A model generated the notes under the pieces. It ran no database searches, was not told where the DNA came from, and worked only from the letters and a program-made list of their open reading frames with translations. Source: Spisula solida (taxonomy: Eukaryota > Mollusca > Bivalvia > Venerida > Mactridae). From it: a stretch of 64,000 bases of DNA. Positions 48,111-57,637 of this stretch are shown in pieces. Location of the stretch: contig OX365945.1 of NCBI GenBank assembly GCA_947247005.1, positions 11,352,501 through 11,416,500 of the forward strand, read 5' to 3'. The translations under genes and the position numbers were made by a program. Every line of letters begins with the position of its first letter. The first letter of the stretch is position 1.

Positions 48111-48320
48111 AAAACGTTTGACATGTTGTACCATATGACTGCTGACTTCAAATCTGCATGCCTTGCAATCTCACTATAAAACGTTTGACATGTTGTACCA
48201 TATGACTGCTGGCTTCATATTTGACATATTTGAGTGACTTGCAGTCTCACTATAAAATGTTTGGAATATGGGTTGTACTTTATGACTGCTGACCTTAAAT
48301 TTGTATGCCTTGCAGTTTCA
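48111..48320. repeat. ~70-bp tandem repeat, three units
   Basis: 'aaaacgtttgacatgttgta', 'ccatatgactgctgacttca' and 'tgccttgcaatctcactata' are repeated at about 48111, 48179 and 48254, the last degenerate. Confidence 0.8.
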
Positions 48321-48437
48321 CTTTTTTCTGTACTGGGTCTTCACTTGGCTTGGAATCCCAAGAGCCATTTCAGTCATTTTGCTCCAGAATTAAGCATTTT
48401 ATAGCTACTGTGTCTTGTAAAAAGACAGCAGCCATTT

Positions 48438-49215
48438 AAGTACCTTGTCTGTAATATGACAGTAACCATTCAAGTACGCTGACTGTAATATGATAGTAAT
48501 CATTCAAGTACCCTGTAGCCGTTTAAGTACACTGGTTAATATGACTATAACCATACAAGTTACATTATTACAATACGACAGTAGTCATTCAAGTACCTTG
48601 TTTGTAATATGACAGCAGCCATTCAAGTACCTTGTCTGTAATATGACAGCAGCCATTCAAGTACCTTGTCTGTAATATGACAGCAGCCATTCAAGTACCT
48701 TGTCTGTAATATGACAGCAGCCATTCAAGTACCTTGTCTGTAAAATGACAGCAGCCATTCAAGTACCTTGTCTGTAATATGACAGCAGCCATTCAAGTAC
48801 CTTGTCTGTAATATGACAGTAACCATTCAAGTACCTTGTCTGTAATATGACAGCAGCCATTCAAGTACCTTGTCTGTAATATGACAGTAACCATTCAAGT
48901 ACGCTGGCTGTAATATGACAGTAACCATTCAAGTACCCTTTCTACAATATGGCTGTAGCCGTTTAAATACACTGGTTAATACGACTATAACCATACAAGT
49001 ACCATTATTACAATACAACAGTAGTCATTCAAGTACCCTGGTTGTAATATGATAGTAACTACTTAAGTACCCTGGCTAGAATACAACAGTAGTCATTCAA
49101 GTACCCTGGATGTAATATGATAGTAACTACTTAAGTACCATTATTACAATACAACAGTAGTCAGTCAAGTACCCTGGTTGTAATCTGATAGTAACTACTT
49201 AAGTACCCTGGCTAG
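48438..49215. repeat. 34-bp minisatellite, about 23 units
   Basis: Unit 'gtaccttgtctgtaatatga' plus 'cagcagccattcaa'. The central units are near identical; the flanking ones diverge (cagtaaccattcaa, cagtagtcattcaa, tagtaactacttaa). It ends about 70 bp before the left CGTACG palindrome cluster. Confidence 0.92.
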
Positions 49216-49288
49216 GAAAGAGACATGGAAGTATGATGCTGAACTCCAAAGTAAACACGTTGGTAACGGTATCTAACTGTGTAGGGTA

Positions 49289-49650
49289 CACAGCAAAAAT
49301 TATGGCGTACGCCTAGCGTACGCTTAGGTCTGGCGTACGAAATGCGTACGCCGTTCGTACGCTTTTCGTACGATTTTTTTGGCGTATGAAGCGCGTACGC
49401 CAAAAATGCGTACGAAAAGCGTACGATTTTAGGCGTACGCCAAATTTTGGCGTACGCATTTCGTACGCCAAATTTGTTCGTACGAAAAGCGTACGCCTGG
49501 CGTACACATTTCATACGCCATAATAATGCGTACGCCTGGCGTACAAACTTAAATGTCAAAATGGCGTACGCTTTTCGTACGCCATAATAATGCGTACGCC
49601 TGGCGTACAAAATTAAATATCAAGATGGCGTACGCTTTTCATACGCCACT
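49289..49650 (+). repeat. CGTACG palindrome cluster, left
   Basis: By eye about 19 CGTACG hexamers in roughly 350 bp, in words such as GGCGTACGCC, TTCGTACGCC and CGTACGAAAAGCGTACG. These can form many alternative hairpins. The last two repeats (period about 72 bp) share 'cataataatgcgtacgcctg'. The outer end CACAGCAAAAATT is preceded by TA and is an inverted copy of the outer end of the right cluster. The frames through it give meaningless Arg/Tyr/Ala-rich peptides and are not genes. Confidence 0.9.
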
Positions 49651-49888
49651 TTTCATACCGCTTTTTGAACAGTCTTAAATTCTCATTGGGGGTATGATTT
49701 TCATAGTAAAAACATCTTTTCATGCGTTTTTCGTTATATGCATGAAAATCATACACATAAAAACTGGTTAGGAAACAGTCCAGAAAAACTGGTTAGGTGA
49801 ATAAGCTGTCTTATGTAATTGAAAAACATAAATAAATAAACAAAAGCATGAATAGGATTTGATAACAAATGGAAGTGAAGTTTTTGTA

Positions 49889-50085
49889 GGCGCTCGGATA
49901 GCTCAGTCGGTTGAGAATTCAGCCTATAGATAAGTTTTGAGGTTTGAGACCTGGTCAAGCTGCACATTTTCCCTTGCTAATTACAACACCTGGCATAAAA
50001 GAAAAAGCAGGAAGGCTTCAAACTCTCATACCCTTGTGTCAATGGATACCATCAGAAATGAGGTGTTTAGAATTTAAGTTACACA
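49889..50085 (+). mobile_element. tRNA-derived SINE, copy 2
   Basis: 'cggatagctcagtcggttga' matches a tRNA 5' end and A box (TAGCTCAGTCGG), and 'gaggtttgagacctg' matches a B box (GGTTCGANTCC). The tRNA-unrelated tail 'ctcatacccttgtgtcaatg' is shared with the SINE at 15690. The anticodon and acceptor arms do not look functional, so this is a SINE rather than a tRNA gene. Confidence 0.72.
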
Positions 50086-52124
50086 AACTTTTGCAATTAT
50101 CCAAACATCTTTAAGATTCTATAAAAAGTGAAGGATTTCTAAATGTAAATCTATAAGCTTAAAAAAAGTAAGTGTCCAGAAAAATTTATTTTATTTTCAT
50201 TCGGAAATTTGATTCAGATCCATTATACTTGGGACTGAATATCAGAGTATATTCAGTCTCAGATTTTAAGTACTAAGATATTTATGTACATAGATCTAGC
50301 TCTACATACAATAGAATAGAATATAGTTTATTTTCCAAATTCTGAACCCTCTTAGGGCTACTAGATGTTGATTTTTTCTAATTTTAGAAATTTATTTCTT
50401 CTCCATCTTGAGAACACAAATTGTTTTCAAATATCTGAGTTATATATTCTACATAATATTATACGACAGGCTCGACTTTTGGAAATATCCGGAACAGGTA
50501 CGGTAGATACTAGCGTTTAGTAAAAACCGGATCTTTTTGCATGGGAGAATGGAACGTTGACACCGTCACTTGCGCGTGAGCGTCTGTTGTGTTTTCGTCT
50601 GCTGCGGGATAAAACCAATGAGATGAACGGAGATGAACGTTCTTGTCGATTGAAAATGTTAAAAGAATCTGTTACCTAGGCTGGTAACTATTTCCGAAGG
50701 TATATAAACGAATTAGCATCTCAAATTGTTGCATTTTCGATTTCGTAACCAACTTTTTTTGATACCAAGCAGTTTCGTAACCAAGTCGGAATTCCAACGA
50801 AGTCTAAGTCTGCTTATGGTTTGCATTAAATTATTAAAAGGTGCCATATTTCTGGAAGTTATAACCTCCTATGGAGAATGTTAATATACATGTTGATTTA
50901 ATTTTACTGAAGCCGGTGCGAGTCGAAAGTCGTCATTTCAGTTAAAACTTCGTGGCTACAAAAAAGTCAAAATGACCTGAAAAGGTTGAATACGTTGGAT
51001 TTGTAATTCAGACTGTTCACATCTATACAGTAAACGTAAGGAGATTGCATGATGTGGGCTTCTAATTACATCACCCTGCTAAACACTAGTGACGATCTTC
51101 AACTTTGAACTGCCCATGTCACTGTGCTCGCAATCAATTGCTGATAATTACTGGCAGGCTTCTAACCACTAGTGATGGAACATCGGTTGCAAATCATAAT
51201 CGATCATCAGCTAGAATCAACTGGCACTTCCGATGCGATTTTTCCGATTAATAATCGGCAGGACTGTGACTGAACACGCAGTGTGTCCACGTGCCTATTT
51301 TCCTACTTCCCAAGTCGCGAAACAGGGTGACAAAGGGAAAATCAATGATTTTCAGTTTTACTATCAGAATTTGAAGAAATTATTTGAATTGGTTCTAATA
51401 GGCATTCAATTGGGTTAAACTTCCATGCTTCGAAGCATGCTGACTTTCACACACCACTTATCGATGTTATCCGATAATCGGTACATCACTACTAACCACC
51501 CATCATTATCATGGAAATTTGGTGTATGAACTATGATCTTTGTCATTATCATTCCCATCCTGACCTGACCTTTAAGGATCAAGCACATATGCTGTGGGTC
51601 CAGCATTGTTAAACATTGCAGCCACAGTTGTGAGCCAGATGTCTAGAACCTTGACCCCCTAATCTGGCCCCAGGTTCATTTAATAGGCCTATGCCGCCAG
51701 ACAGTTAACTGGCCGTCAAATGCTGCTGATACTGTTGCTGTTAACTTATTTAGGCTTATCAACTGGTGGTAATTGGTTAAGCGGATAGCGCTCTTTGACT
51801 ACTCATTGAAAGGTCGCTAACTTGTTCTATCCTCAGCTAGGACTGGGTCAATGGTCGCATCTGAATTCTGATACGCTTTTCACTAACATTCCCCCACCCG
51901 AATAGAGTACTATAATTGCATTGATTTTAATAGATTTACTGCCCTTGTGAGACTGGGTGTCACTAACTACACTTTAGGGGTCTGGGGCCAGGACCTTCAG
52001 GTATGGGGATTTTTCAGGTTGCATCGTTTTGAAAAAAAGGGGGACTTTTGTCTTTGTCCAAATAGCTGGTAGGTCACTACCTGTTTATCATTGTATTAAT
52101 TTAAACAATTTATTGTCATTACAG
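50086..52124. other. Unassigned DNA upstream of the unknown exons
   Basis: No exon could be supported. About 50500-50700 is less AT-rich with CpGs ('cacttgcgcgtgagcgtctg'), which might be a remnant of a promoter or first exon, but no open frame or splice signal stands out. Confidence 0.35.
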
Positions 52125-52241
52125 CTAATGTTTGTCGATACAGCCTGTGAACCTATAGAAGCCATAGTCAAAGAACTTATTCATCAAAATGTTTGTCTAA
52201 TGGCAGAGTATTGTGAATGGCAATGGACGGTTCAAATGCAG
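52125..52241 (+). CDS. Penultimate exon of an unrecognised gene
   Basis: 39 codons between acceptor tcattacag and donor CAG|GTAAAT. It encodes LMFVDTACEPIEAIVKELIH followed by QNVCLMAEYCEWQWTVQMQ, an amphipathic and probably helical segment. It joins in phase 0 to the exon at 53136, giving an 82-residue C-terminus. I do not recognise the family. Clean splice sites and natural composition support a real exon. No upstream exon was found within the 7.8 kb after the myosin stop, so the gene may be large, or this may be a captured fragment inside the putative 49.3-57.5 kb element. Confidence 0.7.
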
Positions 52242-52354
52242 GTAAATTATTTATTGCTTGCATTTTTAAAAAAAAGAAATTTTAAATTTATAAGACAGGA
52301 AATGTTGAACATGAAGTGACATTTACATTTATTTATATTTATCACAAAAATAAT

Positions 52355-52517
52355 TAGGCCTGAAAAAAGAGTGGTTTTTTGTGTTGATTTTATGTCTGGT
52401 GCGTGCACTTAATGCCGAAAAAAAAATCAAATGCCGATTTTCGTACATAACAACTTGGTCAGTTAAAATAAACGGTCTTTCGGGTAACCGGAAACAAACC
52501 GCCCTTTTTCAGGCCTT
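52355..52517. mobile_element. ~163-bp MITE-like element in the intron of the unknown gene
   Basis: Ends 'taggcctgaaaaaagag' and 'ccctttttcaggcctta' are inverted copies. Possible TA flanks. Confidence 0.7.
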
Positions 52518-52564
52518 ATGTGATCTTCCACATGGGAACAAATCACGGAACAAAGTCAATGTTC

Positions 52565-52740
52565 TTCAATGTGTGTGATTACAAATGTGTGACGTCACCA
52601 GCTTTTTTGGCGTGAAATGTAAAGTAATCGGCTTAAATATGCCAAAGGCTCTCTTAATAACCTGACGTCTGTTTTCGAGATTTATTTAAGAAATGTTGAT
52701 CTGCAAAGATAACTCATGATGGATCCGATTCTATATTATA
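52565..52740 (-). mobile_element. Internal fragment of the piggyBac-type MITE, inverted
   Basis: 'acaaatgtgtgacgtcacca', 'gcttttttggcg' and 'tttaagaaatgttgatctgc' match the reverse complement of parts of 47370-47590 in the right order. No TTAA ends remain, so this is a decayed or partial copy. Confidence 0.6.
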
Positions 52741-53135
52741 TTTAGTTTCAGTTTTCTTGTCTGGGGTAATTCTCACTAAGCATTGCAGGGCTAGCTCATG
52801 CCTACTTTTTTCTTGAGCCTATCTTGGCTCCAGTCAGCTTTGGTCTTCTAAGGGCTATAAAGGATAGTGCGCTACAAACACTGAACACTTCTTCGATCTC
52901 CTTTGTCATAGTTTAGACATAGTCCAAGAAATCTTAAACAGGTCAATTTGAAAACATAAAATTAAATAAATAATCATGAGTATGTTTGTGTGAATGCAAC
53001 CTTCAAAAGTAATTATAATCAAGTGTAACAGTTTGCCAATGCATGTACTGAGATACATGTGCATTTATATACAAACCACAAATTTCAGTTAGTAGAGGAG
53101 GCAGCCCTGATATAATGTTTTTCTTGGTATTTCAG

Positions 53136-53264
53136 ATACATCAGGGGTTCTACAATTCCGGATTTGATGCTTTACAAAGAAGAAACTTTTCTGCCGAAAA
53201 TAAAAGTTATTTGATGAACAAATTTAAAGAATTGGCTAAGTTATGGCCATTTGAAGTTGCATAA
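53136..53264 (+). CDS. Terminal exon of the same unrecognised gene
   Basis: 42 codons plus TAA after acceptor tatttcag: IHQGFYNSGFDALQRRNFSA, then ENKSYLMNKFKELAKLWPFE and VA. The helical, basic end continues the preceding exon in phase 0. No domain was recognised and no function is proposed. Confidence 0.7.
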   Translation: MHQGFYNSGFDALQRRNFSAENKSYLMNKFKELAKLWPFEVA

Positions 53265-53695
53265 GCTGAATTTTAACATCAGAACAATGTTTGAAGCAGA
53301 GTTTTGTTAAGGGAGGTGTCCTAATGGCACCTGAAGCAGACTGGCGTCTCATTTTCAGGATTGGGCATTATTATACATAAATGGTGCAGTGAAAGGAACA
53401 GTTCACTGAATATTGACAGATGCCTTGGAGAGAACCACTTCTTCTGTTTCCATGAAACATCATCCAGTTAATCAACCGGACTTTGCTTATATACAGGGCT
53501 ACATATTGTACGATGTGACGTCAAAATAATAACAGGGATCCTACAGTTCCGGAATAATCCAGAAATCAGGATTTGCTGCTATAGAAAAAAATGAACTTCT
53601 CTGCAGAATGGAAGTTTAGGCAGTGTCTAACAATGACTGTTTTGTTCTGGATATTGAGGCTTTTGTATGAATATTTAATACATACATGCTTTATT

Positions 53696-54452
53696 AGCTC
53701 ACCTGTCACATAGTGACATGGTGAGCTTTTGTGATCACTCTTCGTCTGTCCGACGGTCCACAATTGCTTGTGAACAGTTATGGCCCAATCATTATTAACC
53801 TTGGTCAGAATGTTTGTCTCTATAAAATCTAGGTCAAGTTCGAAACTGGGTCATGTGTTGCCAAAAACTAATCACAAAGGCAAATCTTAGAAAAAGCTTG
53901 TGAACACATTAGAGGACACTATTACAAACCAATCTTCATGAAACTTCGTCAGAATGTTTGTCTCTATGAAATCTAGGTCAAGTTTGAAACTGGGTCATTT
54001 GGGGTCAAAATCTATGTCACACAGTTAAATTTGAGAAAAAGCTCGCGAACACGTATCAGGACTCCAGTATGAACCAATCTTCATGAAACTTAGTCAGAAT
54101 GTTTGTCTCTATGATATCTAGGTCAAGATCGAAACTTGGTCTTGCGGGGTCAAAAACTAGGTCACAAGGTCAAATGTTAGAAAAAGCTTGTGAACACATT
54201 AGAGAACACAATAATGAACCAATCTTGATGAAAGTTAGTCAGAATGTTTGTCTATAAAATATATATATATGCAAAGTTCAAAATTGGGTCATATGGGGTC
54301 CAAAACAGGGAACTAGGTCGAATCTTAGAAAAAGCTTGCGATCCATTAGAGGACACAATTATGGCCCAATCTTTATCAAACATGGTCAGAATCGTTGTCT
54401 TTATAAAATCTAGGTCAAGTTTGAAACTGTGTCATATGGGGTCAAAAACTAG
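53696..54452. repeat. Bivalve-type interspersed repeat, second copy
   Basis: Begins 'agctcacctgtcacatagtg' and 'gatcactcttcgtctgtccg'. The modules hold 'aatcttcatgaaacttcgtc', 'aatgtttgtctctatgaaat', 'ctaggtcaagtttgaaactg' and 'ggggtcaaaaactaggtcac'. Same plan as 31087-32174, but the closing segment is missing. It lies about 430 bp after the stop of the unknown gene. Confidence 0.75.
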
Positions 54453-54775
54453 AATCATGCAAGTTTCACCTCTCGGTTATGACTTGCATCACTTGGCGAT
54501 TATATCACCGTAATTATCATTAAACATGTACAGCAGTGAGTTATGTATGTATAGTTCATTGAATTTCAGTAAATATAATCATCTAACCTGTTAATATAGC
54601 TCGGCAAAGCTTTTCATCTGTTTTACTGATATCGACTTATCCGCCCATGGAAGAACCTGCTGTAACCATGGCGTAGTATGGTTGACATTGAAGTTATTAT
54701 TGAAATGTTAAAGATGTGTAAATTATATTGAGTTTATCTTTGCATGTATGTTTAGCAGTATTATTATATCCCCAG

Positions 54776-55420
54776 ATACAAAATATATGGGGGCTATATT
54801 GGAGTAATGCTTGAGGATGGTTGGTTGGTACGTATAATTTTGTCCATGCTATTTGGCTGTCACCATTGGTCAGATTTTAGCGAAACTTGGTATGAATGAT
54901 CAGTACCAAGTCTAGTTGTGCACTTCGTCGGCACAAGTTGGTGGATTCAATTTTTACACTTATAAATTTTGTCCACGCTATTTCTCTGTAACCATTGGTC
55001 GGATTTTAACAAAATTTTGTATGAATGATCAGTACCAAGTCTATTTATGCATATCTTCGACACACGTTGGTTGGATCAATTTTAAGGTAGTTATGGTCCT
55101 TTGCTTTTTTACACTTATAAATTTTGTCCACGCTATTTCTCTGGAACCAATGGTCGGATTTCAACGAAACTTTGCATGAATGATCAGTACCAAGTCTAGT
55201 TATGCATATCGTCGGCACATGTTGGTCGGATCAATTTTAAGGTAGTTATGGTCCTTTGTTTTTTTACACTTATAAATTTTGTCCACGCTAGTTTTCTGTA
55301 GTCAATGGTCAGTTTTCAAAAAAAATTTGCATGAATGATCAGTACAAAGTCTAGTTGTGCATATTTGACTGTGTCAAGCAGTTTCTGGGGGTATTAATCA
55401 CCTTCAGTGATATTTCTTGT
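54776..55420. repeat. Interspersed repeat with ~145-bp tandem modules
   Basis: Begins 'atatccccagatacaaaata' and ends 'gggggtattaatcaccttca'. Four modules contain 'ataaattttgtccacgctat', 'gtaaccattggtcggatttt' and 'atgaatgatcagtaccaagt'. A family distinct from the one at 53696, but with the same architecture of unique ends and a tandem centre. Confidence 0.75.
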
Positions 55421-55533
55421 TGATAATAAATAAGTTGCTACTTCTGAATCTTACATTGAGTTTATTCTGTGTGTTGAGGCAGCACACACTATTTTGTAAA
55501 CAGGTTTGCCAAACGCTGGGGCATTATTTAAAT

Positions 55534-56123
55534 GAGCCGTTCTCCAGAAAAACCGGGCTAAGTGACATTGTATTAGTAATTATGTAATAAGGTTAAGAAA
55601 ACCCTCTTAAATGAAAAAAAAGTCATGCTCTTTGATTTAAGTTCTTGGATAATATACAACCATGTCTTAAATTTATTTTTTCTCATGAATCATGTTAAAA
55701 TATCGTCTGCCATTCCTATGGTGACCAATTTCTGAAGAGTATCCATATTGAGAAAACAAGGGGTTAGTGGTTGAAAACAGAAGCTACATTTCTCTAAAAG
55801 GTAAAAATCGCGATTTAGATATGTTTTATCAAAAACAGATTATAATTCTAAAATGTGATACAATTTTGATAAGTTTTCGTTAAGAATTCATCAAATACTG
55901 GATTTATGAACTTCTTGTCAACGTAACGTCAAATAACGTTTGAATGACGTTTCTGACGTCACTAACAAAGAGGGGGGGGGAGTGGTTAGTTTTAAAAGTC
56001 TGTAACTTTGTAATTTGATGTTATATTTTGCTCAAATTTTCAGAAACTGATTAAAAGAGTCTTGTCTTTCTAATGCTATATTATCATGATTTTTCGCATT
56101 TTTGTTTTTCTGAAGAACGGCTC
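55534..56123. mobile_element. 590-bp non-autonomous DNA element
   Basis: Termini GAGCCGTTCTCCAGAAAAA and the inverse TTTTTCTGAAGAACGGCTC form a 19-bp inverted repeat with one mismatch. AAAT flanks both ends and could be a target duplication. The middle holds a run of nine or more G near 55970 and no coding frame. Confidence 0.72.
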
Positions 56124-56292
56124 AAATGTATTATATTGCACCTAGTCTACCTAACTATTAGTTGTTTGATCTATAAAGCGTATTTTATAGTAACTTTGTG
56201 TTAAGCTACTTGTATTGTTTACATTTATGCGCTGTCATTTAGCGCTATTATACCAAATGCTATGCTTAGCCCTATAACCATCATTAGCTGGC

Positions 56293-56447
56293 ACTTTATT
56301 TCCTGCAATCTGATTGGCTGCCAGCATAAGCCCCAGCATCTCGCAGACTAAGGCGCACTGTCGCAAGCATTTATTTCCTGCAATCTGATTGGCTGCCAGC
56401 ATAAGCCCCAGCATCTCGCAGACTAAGGCGAACTGTCGCAAGCATTG
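56293..56447. repeat. 77-bp tandem duplication
   Basis: 'tttatttcctgcaatctgat' to 'aaggcgcactgtcgcaagca' occurs twice in tandem with one substitution (gcgcac/gcgaac), so it is recent. Confidence 0.92.
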
Positions 56448-57160
56448 TCTGCCCAGCTTAGATCTTTGCATCTAGCACTTGAAACTTTGTTTACTAATCC
56501 AAGTTATTACATACATTTTACAAAGGCCAACCAATACAAGCCTTCTTTAGGTATATAACTTGAGTATAATAGAACCATTTTAGATCCTTTAAGATATTTT
56601 AATTCTTTATTTTATTCTACTGAACAGTGCTTGCAGAGCTCTCCACAAGCCCCAGCGGTCAGCGATTTCACTGACTACTGGAGGATTTACCACCAGCTAC
56701 TTTTCTCAAACTAAACAAGTTTAATGTTCAAAATTATAAGGAATTGATGGTTGAATGACCTTAATACCACCGACTACTTTGTCACAATCACTGGCTACAT
56801 TAAAATTTATGGAGAGCCCTGGCTTGCTGCGGCTCACCTTCCCCACCCCTTTCTTTGTTTATTATTGTTGTCGCTTAAGACTATTTGCTTAAGACTATTT
56901 CCGTCATTGTATTTACTGGATTTATGGCATAGATCTATCTTTGGTATTTGTTAAGAATCTATTCTGTTACATGTATGTGAAACCTTAGATACAGGCAAAT
57001 AACAATCCTGTCCATTAAATACATATTCAGGTTACAAAAGTTGTTTTTCCATATTTTCTTAGTTTGTAGACCTAGTGAGAAGTGACTCAGAGTATTGGCT
57101 TCAAACACACAGTGATCACAGTGACGTTGCCAAGAATTTTGGACAAAAAAAAAATTAACC
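56448..57160. other. Unassigned DNA before the right palindrome cluster
   Basis: No gene or repeat recognised; includes a (T/C)-rich tract near 56840-56880. Confidence 0.4.
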
Positions 57161-57524
57161 TATCATCATTATTGTACATTTGGCGTACGAAAAGCGTATA
57201 CTTTGGACGGCGTATGCTTTTCGTACGCATTGCGTACGAACGGCGTACGCCAAAGTAAATTTTCACCTATATCATTATTGTACATTTGGCGTACGAAAAG
57301 CGTATACTTTGGACAGCGTATGCTTTTCGTACGCATTGCGTACGAACAGCGTACGCCAAAAAATCAGTGCGTATGGAAAGCGTACGCCGTTCACACGCTT
57401 TTCGTACGCCAAATGTCGTACGCCAGGCGTACGTGGACCTTAATTTACGCCGTTCGTACGCCAAATGGCGTACGCCAGGCGTACGCTTTTCGAGTGAAAA
57501 TCGTACGCTGAAATTTTTGCTGTG
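57161..57524 (-). repeat. CGTACG palindrome cluster, right
   Basis: About 16 CGTACG hexamers. Two tandem 106-bp units ('tcattattgtacatttggcg' at about 57165 and 57271) differ by few bases (cgtacgaacggcg/cgtacgaacagcg). The outer end AATTTTTGCTGTG is inverted relative to 49289, and TATA follows it. Confidence 0.9.
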
Positions 57525-57637
57525 TATAGCGTCACTGTATAAAAGAGTATAAAAAATGTAATTTAGTCCTCATTGGTAGCATACTTTGTATCAATACTGA
57601 ATACCTACTCCTACGTCATCTATCAGCTGACGTCACG

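Larger units (their letters stand above)
44322..49286. other. 3' flank of the myosin gene and repeat-rich intergenic DNA
   Basis: Holds the unknown-length myosin 3' UTR. The AATAAA motifs I noted are distant (46988-46993, and in the 47.13 kb and 48.06 kb stretches), so the polyadenylation site is not assigned. Three MITE-like elements, a 68-bp repeat and a 34-bp array are listed separately. 'gggaggtaactgcataat' recurs three times at about 45730-45840. No upstream exon for the gene at 52125 was found here. Confidence 0.5.
49289..57524. mobile_element. Possible 8.2-kb DNA transposon bounded by the CGTACG clusters
   Basis: Outer ends CACAGCAAAAATT and its inverse AATTTTTGCTGTG are flanked by TA on both sides (49287-49288 and 57525-57526), which fits a TA target duplication. 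The subterminal palindrome clusters are of the same word type in inverted orientation. Against one element: no transposase is recognised, and several other repeats are nested inside although the clusters look fresh. Two independent copies of a smaller element is the main alternative. Confidence 0.4.

Noticed and set aside
49212..49610. 132-codon minus-strand frame and similar plus-strand frames at 57180-57552
   Set aside because: They run through the CGTACG palindrome clusters, which lack stops on both strands; the peptides are Arg/Tyr/Ala repeats with no codon signal.
49889..49965. Functional tRNA gene
   Set aside because: A and B boxes are visible, but the acceptor stem and anticodon arm do not pair well, and the tail is shared with another SINE copy.
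50500..50700. First exon/promoter for the unknown gene at 52125
   Set aside because: Slightly higher CpG only; no open frame joined by splice sites to 52125 could be supported.
51774..51850. Second tRNA-like sequence ('ggttaagcggatagcgctct')
   Set aside because: Only a loose A-box resemblance; no convincing B box or shared SINE tail.
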